Assembly: GCA_037974665.1 (NCBI GenBank)
Contig: CM075778.1
Coordinates: 14,001,001-14,065,000 of the forward strand
DNA: 64,000 nucleotides
From: Ehretia macrophylla
Taxonomy: Eukaryota > Streptophyta > Magnoliopsida > Boraginales > Ehretiaceae
Reading direction: 5' to 3'
Both the position numbers and the translations under genes were made by a program. The notes beneath the pieces were generated by a model. It had not been told where the DNA came from. It saw nothing but the letters and a program-made list of their open reading frames with translations, and searched no databases. Positions 12,130-23,210 of this stretch are shown piece by piece. Numbering within the stretch: position 1 is the first letter of the stretch; the number at the start of each line of letters is the position of its first letter.

Positions 12130-12642
12130 CTACGTTGATATCTTGACCCCAAACAACTTGAATGGTTGAACTTGTTGAACTCCTTCATTTTTTGCCACGT
12201 CTTCTTTTTTGGCTTGAGGCCTCCAGTCTATGAAAAACTGCACGTCTGGACTTCTTGAACGCAGAAAACATATTACATCTCCGGCATTTACGCCCTTTTC
12301 CCTCACAAATTGATTCCACTCGCTTGTGAATACATAGCCTTGGCTGCTTTTCCAAAACGTAAATCTGAATCTCCATGTTTTCCCTTCACAATCTTTCATG
12401 CACAATAAAGTACCATCCGAGGTGGTTGCTTCATGCAGTGGAAAGTGCTTCTTAGCTTGGTGCTTCGGTATGGCTAACCGGCATAATTTTATGTCGCTCC
12501 TTGTTATTACCTTATCAAAAAGCTTTTCCAGTCTACCCGAAGGAGTAAAACTCGATACCTCTTTTACCATATTAAGGTCATAAGGATAGTGTCTGTGTTT
12601 GCGATCGTCAATTATTGAGCCGTTATGGTTTCTTGGCAGCAT
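12130..12642 (-). CDS. B3-domain transcription factor (RAV/NGATHA class) with KLFGV repressor motif
   Basis: Predicted nuclear DNA-binding protein of 170 residues in one uninterrupted exon. A B3 domain spans about residues 40-145 from the chosen start. Its landmarks are LFDKVITRSDIKLCRLAIPK, KHFPL, KTWRFRFTFW, GYVFTSEWNQFVREK, AGDVICF and FFIDWRP, which match the RAV/NGA type that contacts DNA through WRFRY/W-type and IPK blocks. The residues usually reading DVGKLNRLVIPK are DIKLCRLAIPK here, one residue short. The C-terminus holds KLFGVKI (about 162-168), equivalent to the R/KLFGV motif that in this class recruits TOPLESS-type corepressors, so a repressor role is inferred. No AP2 domain is present. 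The open frame extends eight codons upstream only to a non-ATG codon, so I chose the ATG at 12642. This is the only intact host gene I can support here; expression is unknown. Confidence 0.85.
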   Translation of the reverse strand: MLPRNHNGSIIDDRKHRHYPYDLNMVKEVSSFTPSGRLEKLFDKVITRSDIKLCRLAIPKHQAKKHFPLHEATTSDGTLLCMKDCEGKTWRFRFTFWKSSQGYVFTSEWNQFVREKGVNAGDVICFLRSRSPDVQFFIDWRPQAKKEDVAKNEGVQQVQPFKLFGVKIST

Positions 12643-12767
12643 GTCTATGGAGTATCTCAACTTCACAATTGTTTCTCTTCTGATAACGTCTAAGATTTTT
12701 AAAGACCTAGCTCATAATTGCTCACTAGTGAAGCGTTGAGCTAAAACCTAGAGACATGTATTTGGTG

Positions 12768-12774
12768 TTATATA
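12768..12774 (-). promoter_or_regulatory. Candidate TATA box of the B3 gene
   Basis: On the minus strand ATATATAACACC lies about 126 bp upstream of the chosen ATG. Spacing would give a 5' untranslated leader of about 95 nt. No other TATA-like site lies closer. Inference from sequence only. Confidence 0.45.
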
Positions 12775-13206
12775 TGTGCACATTTATAACAGCAAGACAC
12801 TTTTTTAGTATGTCACTATGATTGTGTAAATTCATGAGATGCATAGGAAAAGAACAAAGATAGAGGGCCATGCATGAGTCATGCAAAGAGAGACCTTTCA
12901 CGATAGACGGATAGGTAAGGAGGAAGCTGCTGGATATGAGGCCTTGGTTATGGGTAATAGGCAGCAAGCAGAGGGTTATAAGATTCAGACGACCACAAAT
13001 CTAATTTTATAGTACCATAACGAATCCCATCTGTCAAGAAACCAATGGGAACAAAAAGGAAGGATTCTCTAGGACGTATGTTTGGACTCCTTCACCTTTA
13101 GATGTGAATTAAGTATACTTATCTTGTCAATTAGACTACACGCTTGCAGTGGATCTACACGCGTTGGCGAAAGGAGGAAAAGAGGACAATGTGAGAGAAA
13201 AAAGTG
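12775..13206. other. Upstream region of the B3 gene
   Basis: Putative promoter-side DNA with no coding signal. Short plus- and minus-strand readings (for example 12725-12967 minus) show no domain. No plant cis-element was recognised with confidence. Confidence 0.3.
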
Positions 13207-13354
13207 AAAATTCTTTAAAAAGTTTAAACAGGTTGGTCTTGACTTTTACTTACATGGGGTGGTTTTACATGTGTGGAGATCTCATGTTTTTAAGAGTCAT
13301 GTAAATAAAAATCAAGATTGACTTGTCAGTTTGAACTTTTTAAAGAGTTTTTAA
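13207..13354. repeat. Small foldback MITE upstream of the B3 gene
   Basis: Inverted arms of about 50 bp: left GAAAATTCTTTAAAAAGTTT and right, reverse-complemented, AAAACTCTTTAAAAAGTTC, both continuing through a TCTTGAYTTTTAYTTACATG-like segment. The loop is about 40 bp. Total about 148 bp. Its arm start is like that of the foldback at 11972-12112, so the B3 gene seems to be bracketed by the same MITE type. Confidence 0.55.
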
Positions 13355-13697
13355 AAAACGAGAGGAAAAGTAGAGTGAATGAGGAAATGATGGTTGATTT
13401 CAAATCGCCCTTACCCTTTTTCTTTCATATGCAGTATTGTTTATTGGTTCACTAGTTTGTTTGTATATATCGATTAGTAGATACTTTACTATTTTTAGGT
13501 TTGCTATCGATTTACAAAAAGCGCAAACACTTTTTCAGACGAAAAGAACACCAGTGTGTATGATTTAAATAGGAAACAAGATTAAAATTATAGCTTAAGT
13601 TTAGGAAAAACATATACGTACTCATAGTATTGAAGCCAGATTGGGGTACGTTATTTATGAGTATTGTTAGATATTATTTTATTTTTATCACTTATAA
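13355..13697. other. Unassigned AT-rich spacer
   Basis: No coding signal, terminal repeat or RNA gene recognised. Confidence 0.3.
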
Positions 13698-14101
13698 GGG
13701 TGAATTTTATATCTAGTCTCTATAGTTTACATGTTTTTTAAATGTCATCTTTAATATTCCAAAATATTCACATTAGTCCTTAATGTTTATAAATATAATT
13801 CAAAATAGTCCTTATTGTTCAAAATTACGTAATTTGGTCCTTATTATTTTTCAAAAAATTAAATTTAATCCCCAACTAGAGATCAATGCAGGGACTAAAT
13901 TGAATTTTTTTAAGAAATAATAGAGACTAAATTGAAATTTTTTGATAAACAATAGGGACAAAATTGGTTAGTTTTGAACAATATAAACTATTTTGAATCA
14001 CTTTTATAAATATTAGGAACTAATATAATTTTTTTAAAATATTAAGGACAACTAGAAAAAACGTGTAAACAATAGAGACTATATGTATAATTTATCTTAC
14101 C
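13698..14101. repeat. Foldback element of about 404 bp
   Basis: Nearly the whole element is one imperfect palindrome. The left half has TAGTCTCTATAGTTTACATG, TCTTTAATATTCC, TTTGGTCCTTATTATT, and the right half has the reverse complements of related phrases, turning at about 13880-13895. Ends are near GGGTGAATTTTATAT and its inverted counterpart GGTAAGATAAATTATA. I could not identify a TSD, so superfamily is open. It has no coding capacity. Confidence 0.6.
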
Positions 14102-14564
14102 TCTTATGTGAATACTTAGTTAATAGACCAATCAAAAAACTTTTTTATTTCTTTCTCTATTTTTAATATGTCACTTAAGTATCTAAATTGAAGGTTATAA
14201 TTTATTATTTATCTGTGCCGCTATTAAAGTATCTAATTCTCTCCTATACTTGCTGTCGGGACCTTTCAGGAAAAGCAATATGATGAAAAGAACTCAATTA
14301 GGTTAGTCAAATTTTACAAGTCAAAATATATACACATCAAGATATTCAAATATTTGTTTACGATATAATACTGATATACTACAGTTAAAATCTAGGGAAA
14401 AGATTGTCATAGCATCCCCATCTCTTTGAAAATATTGCAATACTTGATAGCTTTGATCATAACTAGTGGTCTGACACATTAACAATCAAAGGTTCGCCAC
14501 TATTTTCATTAATTTCATTTCAATGAAAGAGTGCTAAGGGTTATGCAATCTACGTTTTTATATA
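14102..14564. other. Unassigned spacer, ends with left target duplication
   Basis: AT-rich sequence with no gene recognised. The last nine bases, TTTTATATA at 14556-14564, are the left target-site duplication of the next element. Confidence 0.35.
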
Positions 14565-14785
14565 GGGTAAATAGCACTATAACCTCCTATACTTTAGTAA
14601 AAGTGCACATAACTCTCCTGTGATTTAAAAAGTACACCGGAATCTCCTGTGGTTTCAAAAATGTAGCACCACAGACCCCTCCGTTAAAAAAACCGTTACT
14701 TTTAACGGAGAGTGTGTTACACGCACATTTGGTACGATTTTTCATGTTTTTAGGCTTAAATTATTACTCAATTGGACAAAAATAC

Positions 14786-14789
<4 letters not shown>

Positions 14790-14831
<42 letters not shown>
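14790..14831. repeat. TA microsatellite
   Basis: About 20 uninterrupted TA units followed by a T tract, inside the Mutator-type MITE. Confidence 0.9.
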
Positions 14832-14839
<8 letters not shown>

Positions 14840-14924
14840 TTTCCTTTTTTTTTTCTCCCAATGCAATTTTCACAAAAAATAAATAATAAATAAAAAAAAC
14901 CCATCATCCTCAAACCAGCGCCTC

Positions 14925-15115
14925 CCCCCCCACCCCACCCCACCCCACCCTCACCATCCCTACCCCCACCGTCAACCCCCCACCCCCACCCACCCCACCA
15001 TCACACCCACCCCGTCACCCCACACAGACACACATACACACACACAGATACACATACACACACACACACACACAGACGCACACACACAGACGCGCACACA
15101 CACACACCTGCAAAT

Positions 15116-15161
<46 letters not shown>

Positions 15162-15323
15162 ATGTGTGTGTGTGTGTGTGTGTGCGTGTGTATATATATA
15201 AGTGTGTGTGTATGTGTGTGTCTGTGTGTGTGTGTCTGTGTGTGTCTCTGTGTGTGTATGTGTGTGTGTGCGTGTGTGCGTCTCTGTGTGTGTCTCTGTG
15301 TGTGAGTGTGTGTGCGTGTGTGC

Positions 15324-15378
<55 letters not shown>
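14925..15378. repeat. Compound C-rich / CA / TA / TG microsatellite with inverted arms
   Basis: CCCCACCCC-type tract (14925-15020), CA-rich tract (15023-15108), TA tract (15121-15147) and a TG tract of more than 200 bp (15147-15378) with TCTG and GCG interruptions. The CA and TG blocks are reverse complements around the TA core, so a long hairpin is possible. Long low-complexity readings on both strands (His-Thr or Val-Cys repeats) come from this tract and are not genes. Confidence 0.9.
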
Positions 15379-15380
<2 letters not shown>

Positions 15381-15571
15381 CAAAAAAGAAAAGAAAAAGA
15401 GAAATAAAAAATAAAAAAATTGAAGGGCATTTTAGTCCTTTTATACAATTCAGTTAAATTTGTTAACGGAAAATTAGGGAGGGGGTGCGGTGCACTTTTT
15501 AAACCACAGGGGGATCATGTGCACTTTTGCTAAAGCATAGGGGGTTGTGGTGCTATTTACCCTTTTATATA

Positions 15572-15975
15572 TAATTTTTCAAAAAAAAGTCACAATTTCC
15601 TTTCAAATCTTAATAGAATACAATTTTCAGAGAAGCTAGCTTGACGTCGTGACACCTCAAAAAGGATGTTGGCTATGCTACTGAAGAAACGTTAATAGTA
15701 GATCAAAAGCCACTGATATATGCAAAAGTAGTAAAAAATTGCAGAAGGTATACTACATATGAAAATATTAATTACTTGTTCTTTTTATTCAACATCATAT
15801 ATATTAGATGGACCCATGAGAAAAAACAAGTTAATTATTTTCGAATTATGCTAGATTTCCTGCATGTAAATTAACATTAAAATTACATCTATTTTACTTT
15901 TAATTAGTCTGTCAAACATTATAACATGCCAATGTTATTTGCTACAACAAAAATATGATCCTACAATGGAGATTA
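15572..15975. other. Unassigned spacer
   Basis: AT-rich DNA without recognisable gene or repeat structure. Confidence 0.3.
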
Positions 15976-15977
15976 TA

Positions 15978-16346
15978 GCTTTGTTTGGCCTAGTTTTTTA
16001 CACTCAAAAGTACTTCATGTAAATTTAAAAATTGATCTCACTTGTTTGGCATATTTCTGAAAGTGCTTTTAGGTAAAAGTTGAATCTGAAAAAAGTTAAA
16101 AAACAAGAAGCTTCAAATTTGAGCTTTTTAAAATAGGTTTTTGCGAAACTGTTTTTATGTAGTGCGGGAGCCTATTTTTTTTTCTCAAATATACCATTCA
16201 TATTTTTTAAAGTAGAATACTGCCCTCAAATTTTTTAAAAGCTCAATATTGTCCATTATATGTCAAACAGTCGGCGACTTTTGTTCAATAATACTTTAGC
16301 TCCACAGTTCAAAAGCTAAAATTTCACAGTTATGTCAAACAGAGCC
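15978..16346. repeat. MITE of 369 bp with TA flanks
   Basis: Left end GCTTTGTTTGGCC and right end, reverse-complemented, GGCTCTGTTTGACAT form terminal inverted repeats of the common plant GYTYTGTTTGGC type, each flanked outside by TA (15976-15977; 16347-16348). Inside, AAAAGCTAAAATTTCACAG and related T-rich runs add weaker inverted similarity. No coding capacity. Superfamily is uncertain: a TA duplication would suit Tc1/mariner, but the end sequence is not Stowaway. Confidence 0.5.
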
Positions 16347-16551
16347 TACCTAAAGAGATTAAAAAAAAAGGCTTTTACGAATGAACTGAAGATTTTTTTA
16401 GGCATCTAATTAAGATAACCTTTTGCTCAAAGTTCTACCTTAAGAAAAGAGAAAAGAAAGCTTCAGAGAGTTGTACTTATTTTATTTCGATTTAGCTAAT
16501 TGATCAACCCTTTTGTTGTTTGTAGATAGAATATATACTGCAGAAATGTAG

Positions 16552-16975
16552 TGACAAGGGGTAGCCGAGCTGGGGTAGGCCAACCCAAGCCAAGATTGAC
16601 TCAATCAACTAACGTCCAGCCTGAATGCCGACCCGACCTCACCTTGACTCAGGAAAACCCTCGACCCTTGTGTCAGCTGTTCTGATGGGACATAAAATTC
16701 TGATGGGAGATATAGCTGCACAACATTAATTACTGTTAGATCCCAATTTAGTATAAATATAGCTCTACCACCGCATTTAAGAGGTAACTCATCATAAATA
16801 CTTTCAACTATCTTGCCAGCTCAGACACATTAATCATTCATACACCCGAGAAAAAATTCGGGTCATCACCCCGCCCTTTCCTTCATTTCCTTGTGTAGGT
16901 CAAGTAGATGACCCGAAAGTCCAGCTCGGCAGGTGAAGTCACCTGACCTCAACTACGAGTTTTCCAACCTCGACA
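16552..16975 (+). repeat. 5' LTR of the Tat element
   Basis: Starts TGACAAGGGGTAGCCGAG and ends ACCTCGACA. A TATA box (GTATAAATATAG, about 16751) stands about 220 bp from the end. The match to 25921-26335 defines both ends. The following sequence TTTGGCGCCGTTTGTGGG (16977-16994) is the tRNA primer-binding region typical of this lineage. Confidence 0.9.
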
Positions 16976-17040
16976 GTTTGGCGCCGTTTGTGGGAAGCTT
17001 ATCTTTCCAACACTCTTCCTACCATTCAATGAGAAACCAT

Positions 17041-18600
17041 CATGGTGCAAACTAGAAGCCACAGCGTGTCAGTAGAGGACTCGTTCAACCCAGATGAGGA
17101 CCTTGAAACCATGTAGGTGCCTAGCCAAAACCCAACCCAAACCAACGTTAGAACGAGCCAACATATACACTTAGTCTCACAAATTAACCTCTCTACAGAT
17201 GCTGGCCCCAACTCCAACCTGACGCCGGAGATAAGGATGATACTCAGGATGTTTGAGGAACTCAAGGAGAAGGTAGCCTGGCTAACAGCGGAACCCCCAA
17301 CTCCGCAAGCAGCTATGCCGCGGCTCGCGCACCCACAGTTCCGCATTCCTTCCCCATAGCAAACTCGGGCTCAAGACGGAGAAGACCTCCTAGAGTCGAT
17401 GGCACGACCCGGAGAAGCAAAAGGCAGAAGGGCAGCGCAAACTGACCCCGAGCAGGCCAAGACCGCAGGTGCCATAGCCAAGGTCATAACCAGCTCGGTG
17501 TAAGCCCGCTCTTCCTCGAGGTACTGGTCGCTGCATTACCCACCGGTAATCGGATGCCTAACCTGGCAATCTATAATAGAGACGAAGACCCCGCCAACTA
17601 CCTGCTTAACTTTGATCACCACATGACTCTGCATGACATGATTGACCTCATGAAGGCGAAGACATTCCCGACTACCTTGGTTGGCAATGCCTTGGATTGG
17701 TTCCAAAAATATCGTCTCGGTTCTATTGCAAGTTTTCCTCAGTTGGCGGAGTCTTTTTTGTCCTGCTTCGCGGGGAGCCGACGTGCAACCCGTCATACAT
17801 CATCTTTGTTGTTGGTGAAGCAGCAGAAATAAGAAAGTTTGAGGGCTTATACAGCCTAGTTTAATGAAGAGTCCCTCAACATTTCCAACTTGGAGGACTC
17901 CATGGCGTTGATGGCTTACCAAAGCGGGCTCAGGTAGGGTCCCATCACATCATCCTTGGCCATCGACCCTGTGGATACTATAGCCGAGCTGATGGTATGA
18001 GCAGAGAGGTACATATACTCAGAAGAAATCTACTAGGCGAAGAGGGACAATGAAAAAGAGAAGGAAGCTGGCAAGAAGGAAGAGGTTGGCCTCAGGGAAA
18101 GGCCCAAAATGACTGAGGCAAGTAGCCTCAGCAGCCCAGGCGGAACCCCTGGTTCACCATGTTTATTCATCTCAACACCTTAAGGGAATAGATCCTGATG
18201 GAGATCTAACACCAGAACCCTCTTGCCTCCAGCGACGAGGATGAAAGGCCTACTTGAGAAGTGCAATCAGACCAAGTATTGCCGCTACCACATGGACTGC
18301 GACCACACCACTGAGGAGTACAGAACTTGAAATAGGAGATCGAGGCATTGATAGCCCGAGGTCACCTCCGGAGATATGTAGACCAACAGCTAACCCGGAA
18401 CTATGACCAGAGAGAGAGAGAAAGAAGCCCACCCAGGCCCGAGGTCGGGGGCGAGTATTTAGCTGTGATTGAAACCATCGCAGGAGGATTGACGTTGGGT
18501 GGAGAGGCCTCAGTTGGCAGGAAAGATTGTGTCTGGGCTGAAAAAGAGTATGGGCCGATGCAGGGTCTAGTCACGGGAGTGGAGGAGTTCACTTTCTCCT
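17041..18600 (+). mobile_element. gag region of the Tat element (fossil)
   Basis: Begins MVQTRSHSVSVEDSF soon after the primer-binding region. The retrotransposon gag core is visible in the 17554-17832 reading (TFPTTLVGNALDWFQKY, SIASFPQLAESFLSCF). It is followed by a basic, Arg- and Glu-rich stretch. It is the structural protein region and is degraded. Confidence 0.75.
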
Positions 18601-21600
18601 CAGCAGACTTGGAGGGGGTGATATTGCCTCATGAAACCCGTTGGTGATCAGCACTGAAATAGCCAATTTCACCATGAAAAGGCTAATGGTGGACACTGGG
18701 AGCTCGGCAGAAGTCCTATTCTTGAGGGAATTTGAGCAGATGGGATTAGATAAGAGCCGACTCAGGCTGTTAAAGAGCACCTTGTCGGGGTTTACAGGAC
18801 ATGCCCACCGAGCTGAAGGGGTCATCAATCTCCCATTGTCACTGAAAGATGGGGACAAGCGGGTTTCAATGCAGGCCAACTTCATTGTAATGGATTGTAA
18901 CTCCATTTACAACGAGATTTTGGGTCAGGTGGCAATCAACCACTTCAGAGCCATTCCTTCCACTTACCATCAGGCCTTGAAATTCCCGATCTCAGGCGGT
19001 GCGGCCACCATCCAAGGAGCCCAACTCTCGGCTAGAGAATGTTATGAAAATTCACTCTGCCCTAAATATCAGGTTGGTTGAGGACCAGATTTGCCCGAGC
19101 AGAAGAGAGATGCCAAGAGAGAAAGCCCGACTGAGGATCTACAAGAGGTGGGGCTTTCTGATGAAACAAAAAGAGCCAAGATCGGAAGTGAGTTCTCCGA
19201 TGACCTCAAGAAAGGTATAAGCCAATTTCTTTTGGAAAATGACATATATTTGCATGGTCTACTTCTGATATGATAGGAATTGACCCGAGTGTGATCGAGC
19301 ATCACCTGAATACCGACTCAAATCACTATCCGGTAAAGCTGAAGTGCAGACTCTTCCATTATGATAAACAATTAATCATAGCAGAAGATGTCGATAAGTT
19401 GATGGACGCCGACCACATAAAGGAAATCCAGTACCCAACCTGATTATCTAACGTGGTGTTAGTGGCCAAGTCCTCGGGCAAATGTAGATTTTGCATTGAC
19501 TTTACCGACCTAAATAAGGCTTGCCCCAAGGACTGCTTCCCCTTACCTCGGATTGATCAGATGCTGGATATCACCTCTGGGTTTGAGCTGCTCTCCTTCA
19601 TGGATGCCTTCAAGGGCTATAACTAGATCAAGATGGCCCCCGGGGATAAAGAGAAAACTGCCTTCACCACCGATAAAGGTTTCTACTACCATAAGGTTAT
19701 GCCCTTTGGCCTCAAGAATGTTGGAGCTACCTACACTCGGATGGTGAATAAAGTATTCAAGAATCAGATTGGCCGGAATATGGAGATTTGTGTGGATGAA
19801 ATGTTGGTCAAGAGCAAGAGGGTGGAAGACCATGTAACTGACCTAGTTGAAGCCTTCGCCGTAATAGAGCACTTTGGGATAAAGTTAAACCCAGAAAAGT
19901 GCGCATTCGACGTCAAGGCGGGACAGTTTTTGGAGTTCATGGTCACAGCCCGGGGAATAGAGGCTAACCCAGAAAAGGTTCAGGCAATACTAGACTTGGC
20001 ACCACCGACCTGCGTGAAAGATGTCCAGGTACTTGTGGATAAGGTTGTAGCATTGTGCAGATTCATGTCTAGGTCGACCAACAAGTGTACTCCTCTATTC
20101 AAGATATTGAGAAATTTGAAGAATTTTATATGGACTAAGTAATGCCAGAACGCCTTCCAAGAGCTGAAAAGATATCTAGCTTCGCCACCCCTACTATCCC
20201 GACCTGAGGTGGGGGAGGAGCTAGTATTATACTTGGCATGCTCGGGCATAGCAGTGGCGGCGGCCCTAGTCTGAGAAGAAGGGAATGAGCAGAAGCCGAT
20301 CTACTATGTCAGCAAAACCCTACAAGGGACGGAGGCGAGGTACTCATCCTTGTAAAAACTCACCCTCGCGCTCGTCACGGCGGCAAGAAAGCTAAAGTCG
20401 TACTTTGATGCCCACCCAATCAAGGTTATGACTGATGCCCTACTTAAGTCCATCATGCACAAGCTGGAAGTGTCGGGTAGGCTATTAAAATGGGCAGTTG
20501 AGTTAAGTCAATTTGACATCACTTACTAACTCAGAACAGCTATTAAAGCCCAAGCCATTGCGGACTTTGTGGTAGAATATACTGGCTGAGCTAAGTATGA
20601 CACGGAGGATGTGTGGAAGGTCCATGTGGATGGAGCCTTAAGGAAGTTTGGGAGCGGGGCTGAGGTGGTCATCTCCGACCCAACCGGACATGAACACCAA
20701 TATTCTTTTAAGTTTGCCTTTCTAGCATCCAATAATGAAACTGAGTATAAGGCAGTGATCGCGGGATTAAAAATCGCGGCTCAGTTTGGGGCACAGGTAG
20801 TTGACTTGAACATCGACTCTCAATTGGTTGCCAGTCAGGTGTCGGGAGAATTCGAAGCCAAAGATAATGTTATGGTGGCCTACCTCAACAGAGTTAGGGA
20901 TTTGACCTCAAGGCTCAAGAGGTTTGCAATACAACAAATTCCAAGGGAGGAGAATACAAAGGCTGATTCCCTGTCTAAGTTGGCCTTGGGTGAAAGCCGA
21001 CCTACACTAGTCTATGTAGAGGAAGTCTCCGACCCTAGTATTCAGTTTGGAAGACAGGCTGTAGCCAAGCTCAATTTAAGCCCATATTGGACCAAACCAA
21101 TTGTGGACTATTTAAAGAGGGGTATGATCACGGAGGATGAGAAGACAGCTCAGAAACTCATGAACCAGGCCTCAAGATTTGTCATAATAGCTGGATAACT
21201 TTACAAAAGAGCATACACCTGGCCTCTCTTAAAATGTGTTGCACCCGGGGAGGGAAACTATGTACTTAGAGAGATTTATGAAGGGGTATATAGGCACCAC
21301 TTGGGTGGCAAAACTTTGGCTGAGAAAGCGTTAAGGCAAGGCTATTTTTGGCCAACCTTGGAACAAGATGCCAAGGAGTACGTGAAAAAGTGTGATACCT
21401 GCCAAAGGTTTGCCAATATACAAAGAAAGCCACCGGTAGACCTAACTGTGATGGTAAGCCCGTGGCGATTCTATCAATGAGGTCTAGACATCGCCCATTG
21501 TTAACCTGTATTAGCCAAAAGAAGCATGCATTTATGCCCGTGGACTACTTCACCAAATGGCTCGAAGGAGAGGGTGTCGCTAGAATAACAGAAAAGGCAG

Positions 21601-22300
21601 CTTGGGATTTCATATGGAAGAGCATCATTTGCCGATTTGGGGTGCCAAAGGTCATCATTACCTACCACGGCAAGAAATTTGACAGTGCATACTTTCGAGG
21701 CAAATGTGCTGAAATTAGGATCGACCTTAGATTCTCATCTATTGCTCACCCTCAAAGTAATGGCCAAGTCGAAAGGACTAACCAAATCATTTTGCAGGGA
21801 CTGAAAACCAAGTTGGAGGAAGTGGAAGGCCAGTGGGCATCGATTTTCCTCGAAGTATTGTGGGCCCAACGAACTACCACCAGCTCGGCAACGGGAGAAT
21901 CGCCCTTTGAGCTGACCTTCGGCACTCAAGCAGTGCTGCCAGTGGAGATCGGGTCTCTTACTAATAGAACCCTCTACCATGATCCAGGAATAAATAAAAC
22001 TCTAATCCGTGAGGAGCTCGACCTTGTTGAAGAGCTCCGGGCTAAAGGTCAAATTAGGATATTGGCTAGCAAAGCGGCCATGCAAAGAGCTTATTCCAAG
22101 TAGGTCAAGCCTAAGCCTATTAAGGTTGATGACGTCGTCCTTAGAAATGCCATCTTTCTGCCGCGTTCGGGTAACAACCTCTCTTCAACTTTGGAGGGAC
22201 CGTACGAAGTCGTGAGAGAATCCTGACCGAGGACCTTCTAACTCTGCGATAAGTACGAGAAACAACTGAAGAATGCATGGCATGCAGAACACCTAAAATG
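18601..22300 (+). mobile_element. pol region of the Tat element (fossil): PR, RT, RH, aRH, INT
   Basis: Protease motif VDTGSSAEVLFL (about 18690), reverse transcriptase (about 19290-20140, with CRFCIDFTDLNKACPKD and KVMPFGLKN), RNase H (about 20150-20580), archaeal-type RNase H (20611-21010, with VHVDGALRKFGSGAEVV, NNETEYKAVIAGL and REENTKADSLSKLA), then integrase with its zinc-finger part (HHLGGKTLAEKALRQGYFWP to CDTCQRF, about 21300-21420) and catalytic core (21540-21960, HPQSNGQVERTN). Domain order is the normal one for Tat gypsy elements. Coding is broken at many points. Confidence 0.85.
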
Positions 22301-22312
22301 ATATTTTGTCTA

Positions 22313-22432
22313 AGACCCCCGAGCCGAAATCTTTTGTAAGGCCCTCGAGCCGAAATCTTTTGTAAGGCCCCCGAGTCGAAATCTTTTGTAAGGCCCCGAG
22401 CCGAACTCTTTTGTAAGGGCCTCGAGCCCAAG
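22313..22432 (+). repeat. Tandem repeat, about 27 bp, 4-5 units
   Basis: Units of the form CCCGAGCCGAAATCTTTTGT followed by AAGGCC, with small variations, immediately downstream of the integrase region. Short tandem arrays in this position are usual for Tat elements. Confidence 0.85.
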
Positions 22433-22654
22433 TACACCATGTATGTAATTCCAATACAGTTTATTTCATATGCTAGTGTGAGGCCCGACCTGGGCCCAAG
22501 CGCCTCAACTAAGCTCCTACAAACTCTAACTAATGCTAGTGGCCACACTTAATTACGAGCTAAGGGAAATTAGCTCGGACCAGAGTCCAGCTCAATTCTA
22601 ATCAATAATAATTTGATTCGCTTCACTAGTTCAGATTAAAAGTCCAACTCAGTA

Positions 22655-22995
22655 TTATCTAGCTGTGGGTCGATGTGTTAGTTCAGGTTTAAACTCGAAC
22701 TCAACACTAGTTAACCAATTTTAAATCAAACTGACGAGTCCAGGTCGGCAATAATTATATAGTTGTCCAAATCGACCAGCTCGGATTAAGTTGTTTAATT
22801 ATCAATTACATCCAGCTCGGTTCTTTATATAGAAAATCTGTTACTAAGTTGAAAGGTCCATTATATTGGTCCAATCTCGCTTACTTAAGTTTGAAAATCT
22901 GTTACTTAAGTTTGAAAGGTCCATTATGTTGGTCTAGTACTATCCGGCTTTGGGTTGGTGCGTTAGTTTAGGTCTAAACTCGAACTCAACACTAG
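22655..22995 (+). repeat. Direct repeats in the 3' non-coding part of the Tat element
   Basis: Two copies of a segment containing AACTCGAACTCAACACTAG (about 22688-22715 and 22975-22998), and two copies of a segment with AAATCTGTTACT-AAGTT followed by GAAAGGTCCATTAT (about 22826-22866 and 22893-22930). They look like old internal duplications. Confidence 0.6.
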
Positions 22996-23210
22996 AAATT
23001 TGCGAAGAGAAAAGTAAGTCATACGGACTCGGACAAAACACAAACAAACATTCATTTCATTAAAATTGAAAGTACAAATTGCATAGGCCCAACCCGGGCA
23101 AGTTACAAAGTTTACTTAGGAGTAGCTGGAAGAGCCCGGGAGGCAGCTACGTCGGCATCTTCCCCGACCTAGTCCATGCCCTTCTTAACAAAGTCCATAA
23201 CCTCTTGGGC

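Larger units (their letters stand above)
14565..15562. mobile_element. Mutator-type non-autonomous DNA transposon (MULE MITE), 998 bp
   Basis: Flanked by a perfect 9-bp duplication TTTTATATA (14556-14564 and 15563-15571), the size made by Mutator-like transposases. Terminal inverted repeats of about 80 bp start GGGTAAATAGCACYAYAACC and include AAAGTGCACAT and TTTAAAAAGTRCACCG. Inside the ends are further inverted subterminal pieces around the CCGTTAA motif (14690-14715; 15450-15470). The centre consists of microsatellites: TA repeat, C-rich CCCCACCC tract, CA repeat, TA repeat and a long TG repeat. There is no transposase, so mobility would have needed a helper. The perfect TSD suggests a fairly recent insertion. 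Confidence 0.85.

Noticed and set aside
12643-12666. Eight-codon N-terminal extension of the B3 gene
   Set aside because: Begins at a GTG codon, not used as a normal start in plant nuclear genes; an ATG lies in frame at 12642.
15121-15147. Possible origin or matrix-attachment function of the TA tract
   Set aside because: Only base composition supports it; equally explained as a microsatellite.
14972-15448. Long readings rich in His-Thr or Val-Cys on both strands
   Set aside because: They are translations of CA/TG microsatellites inside a MITE; no start context, domain or codon bias.
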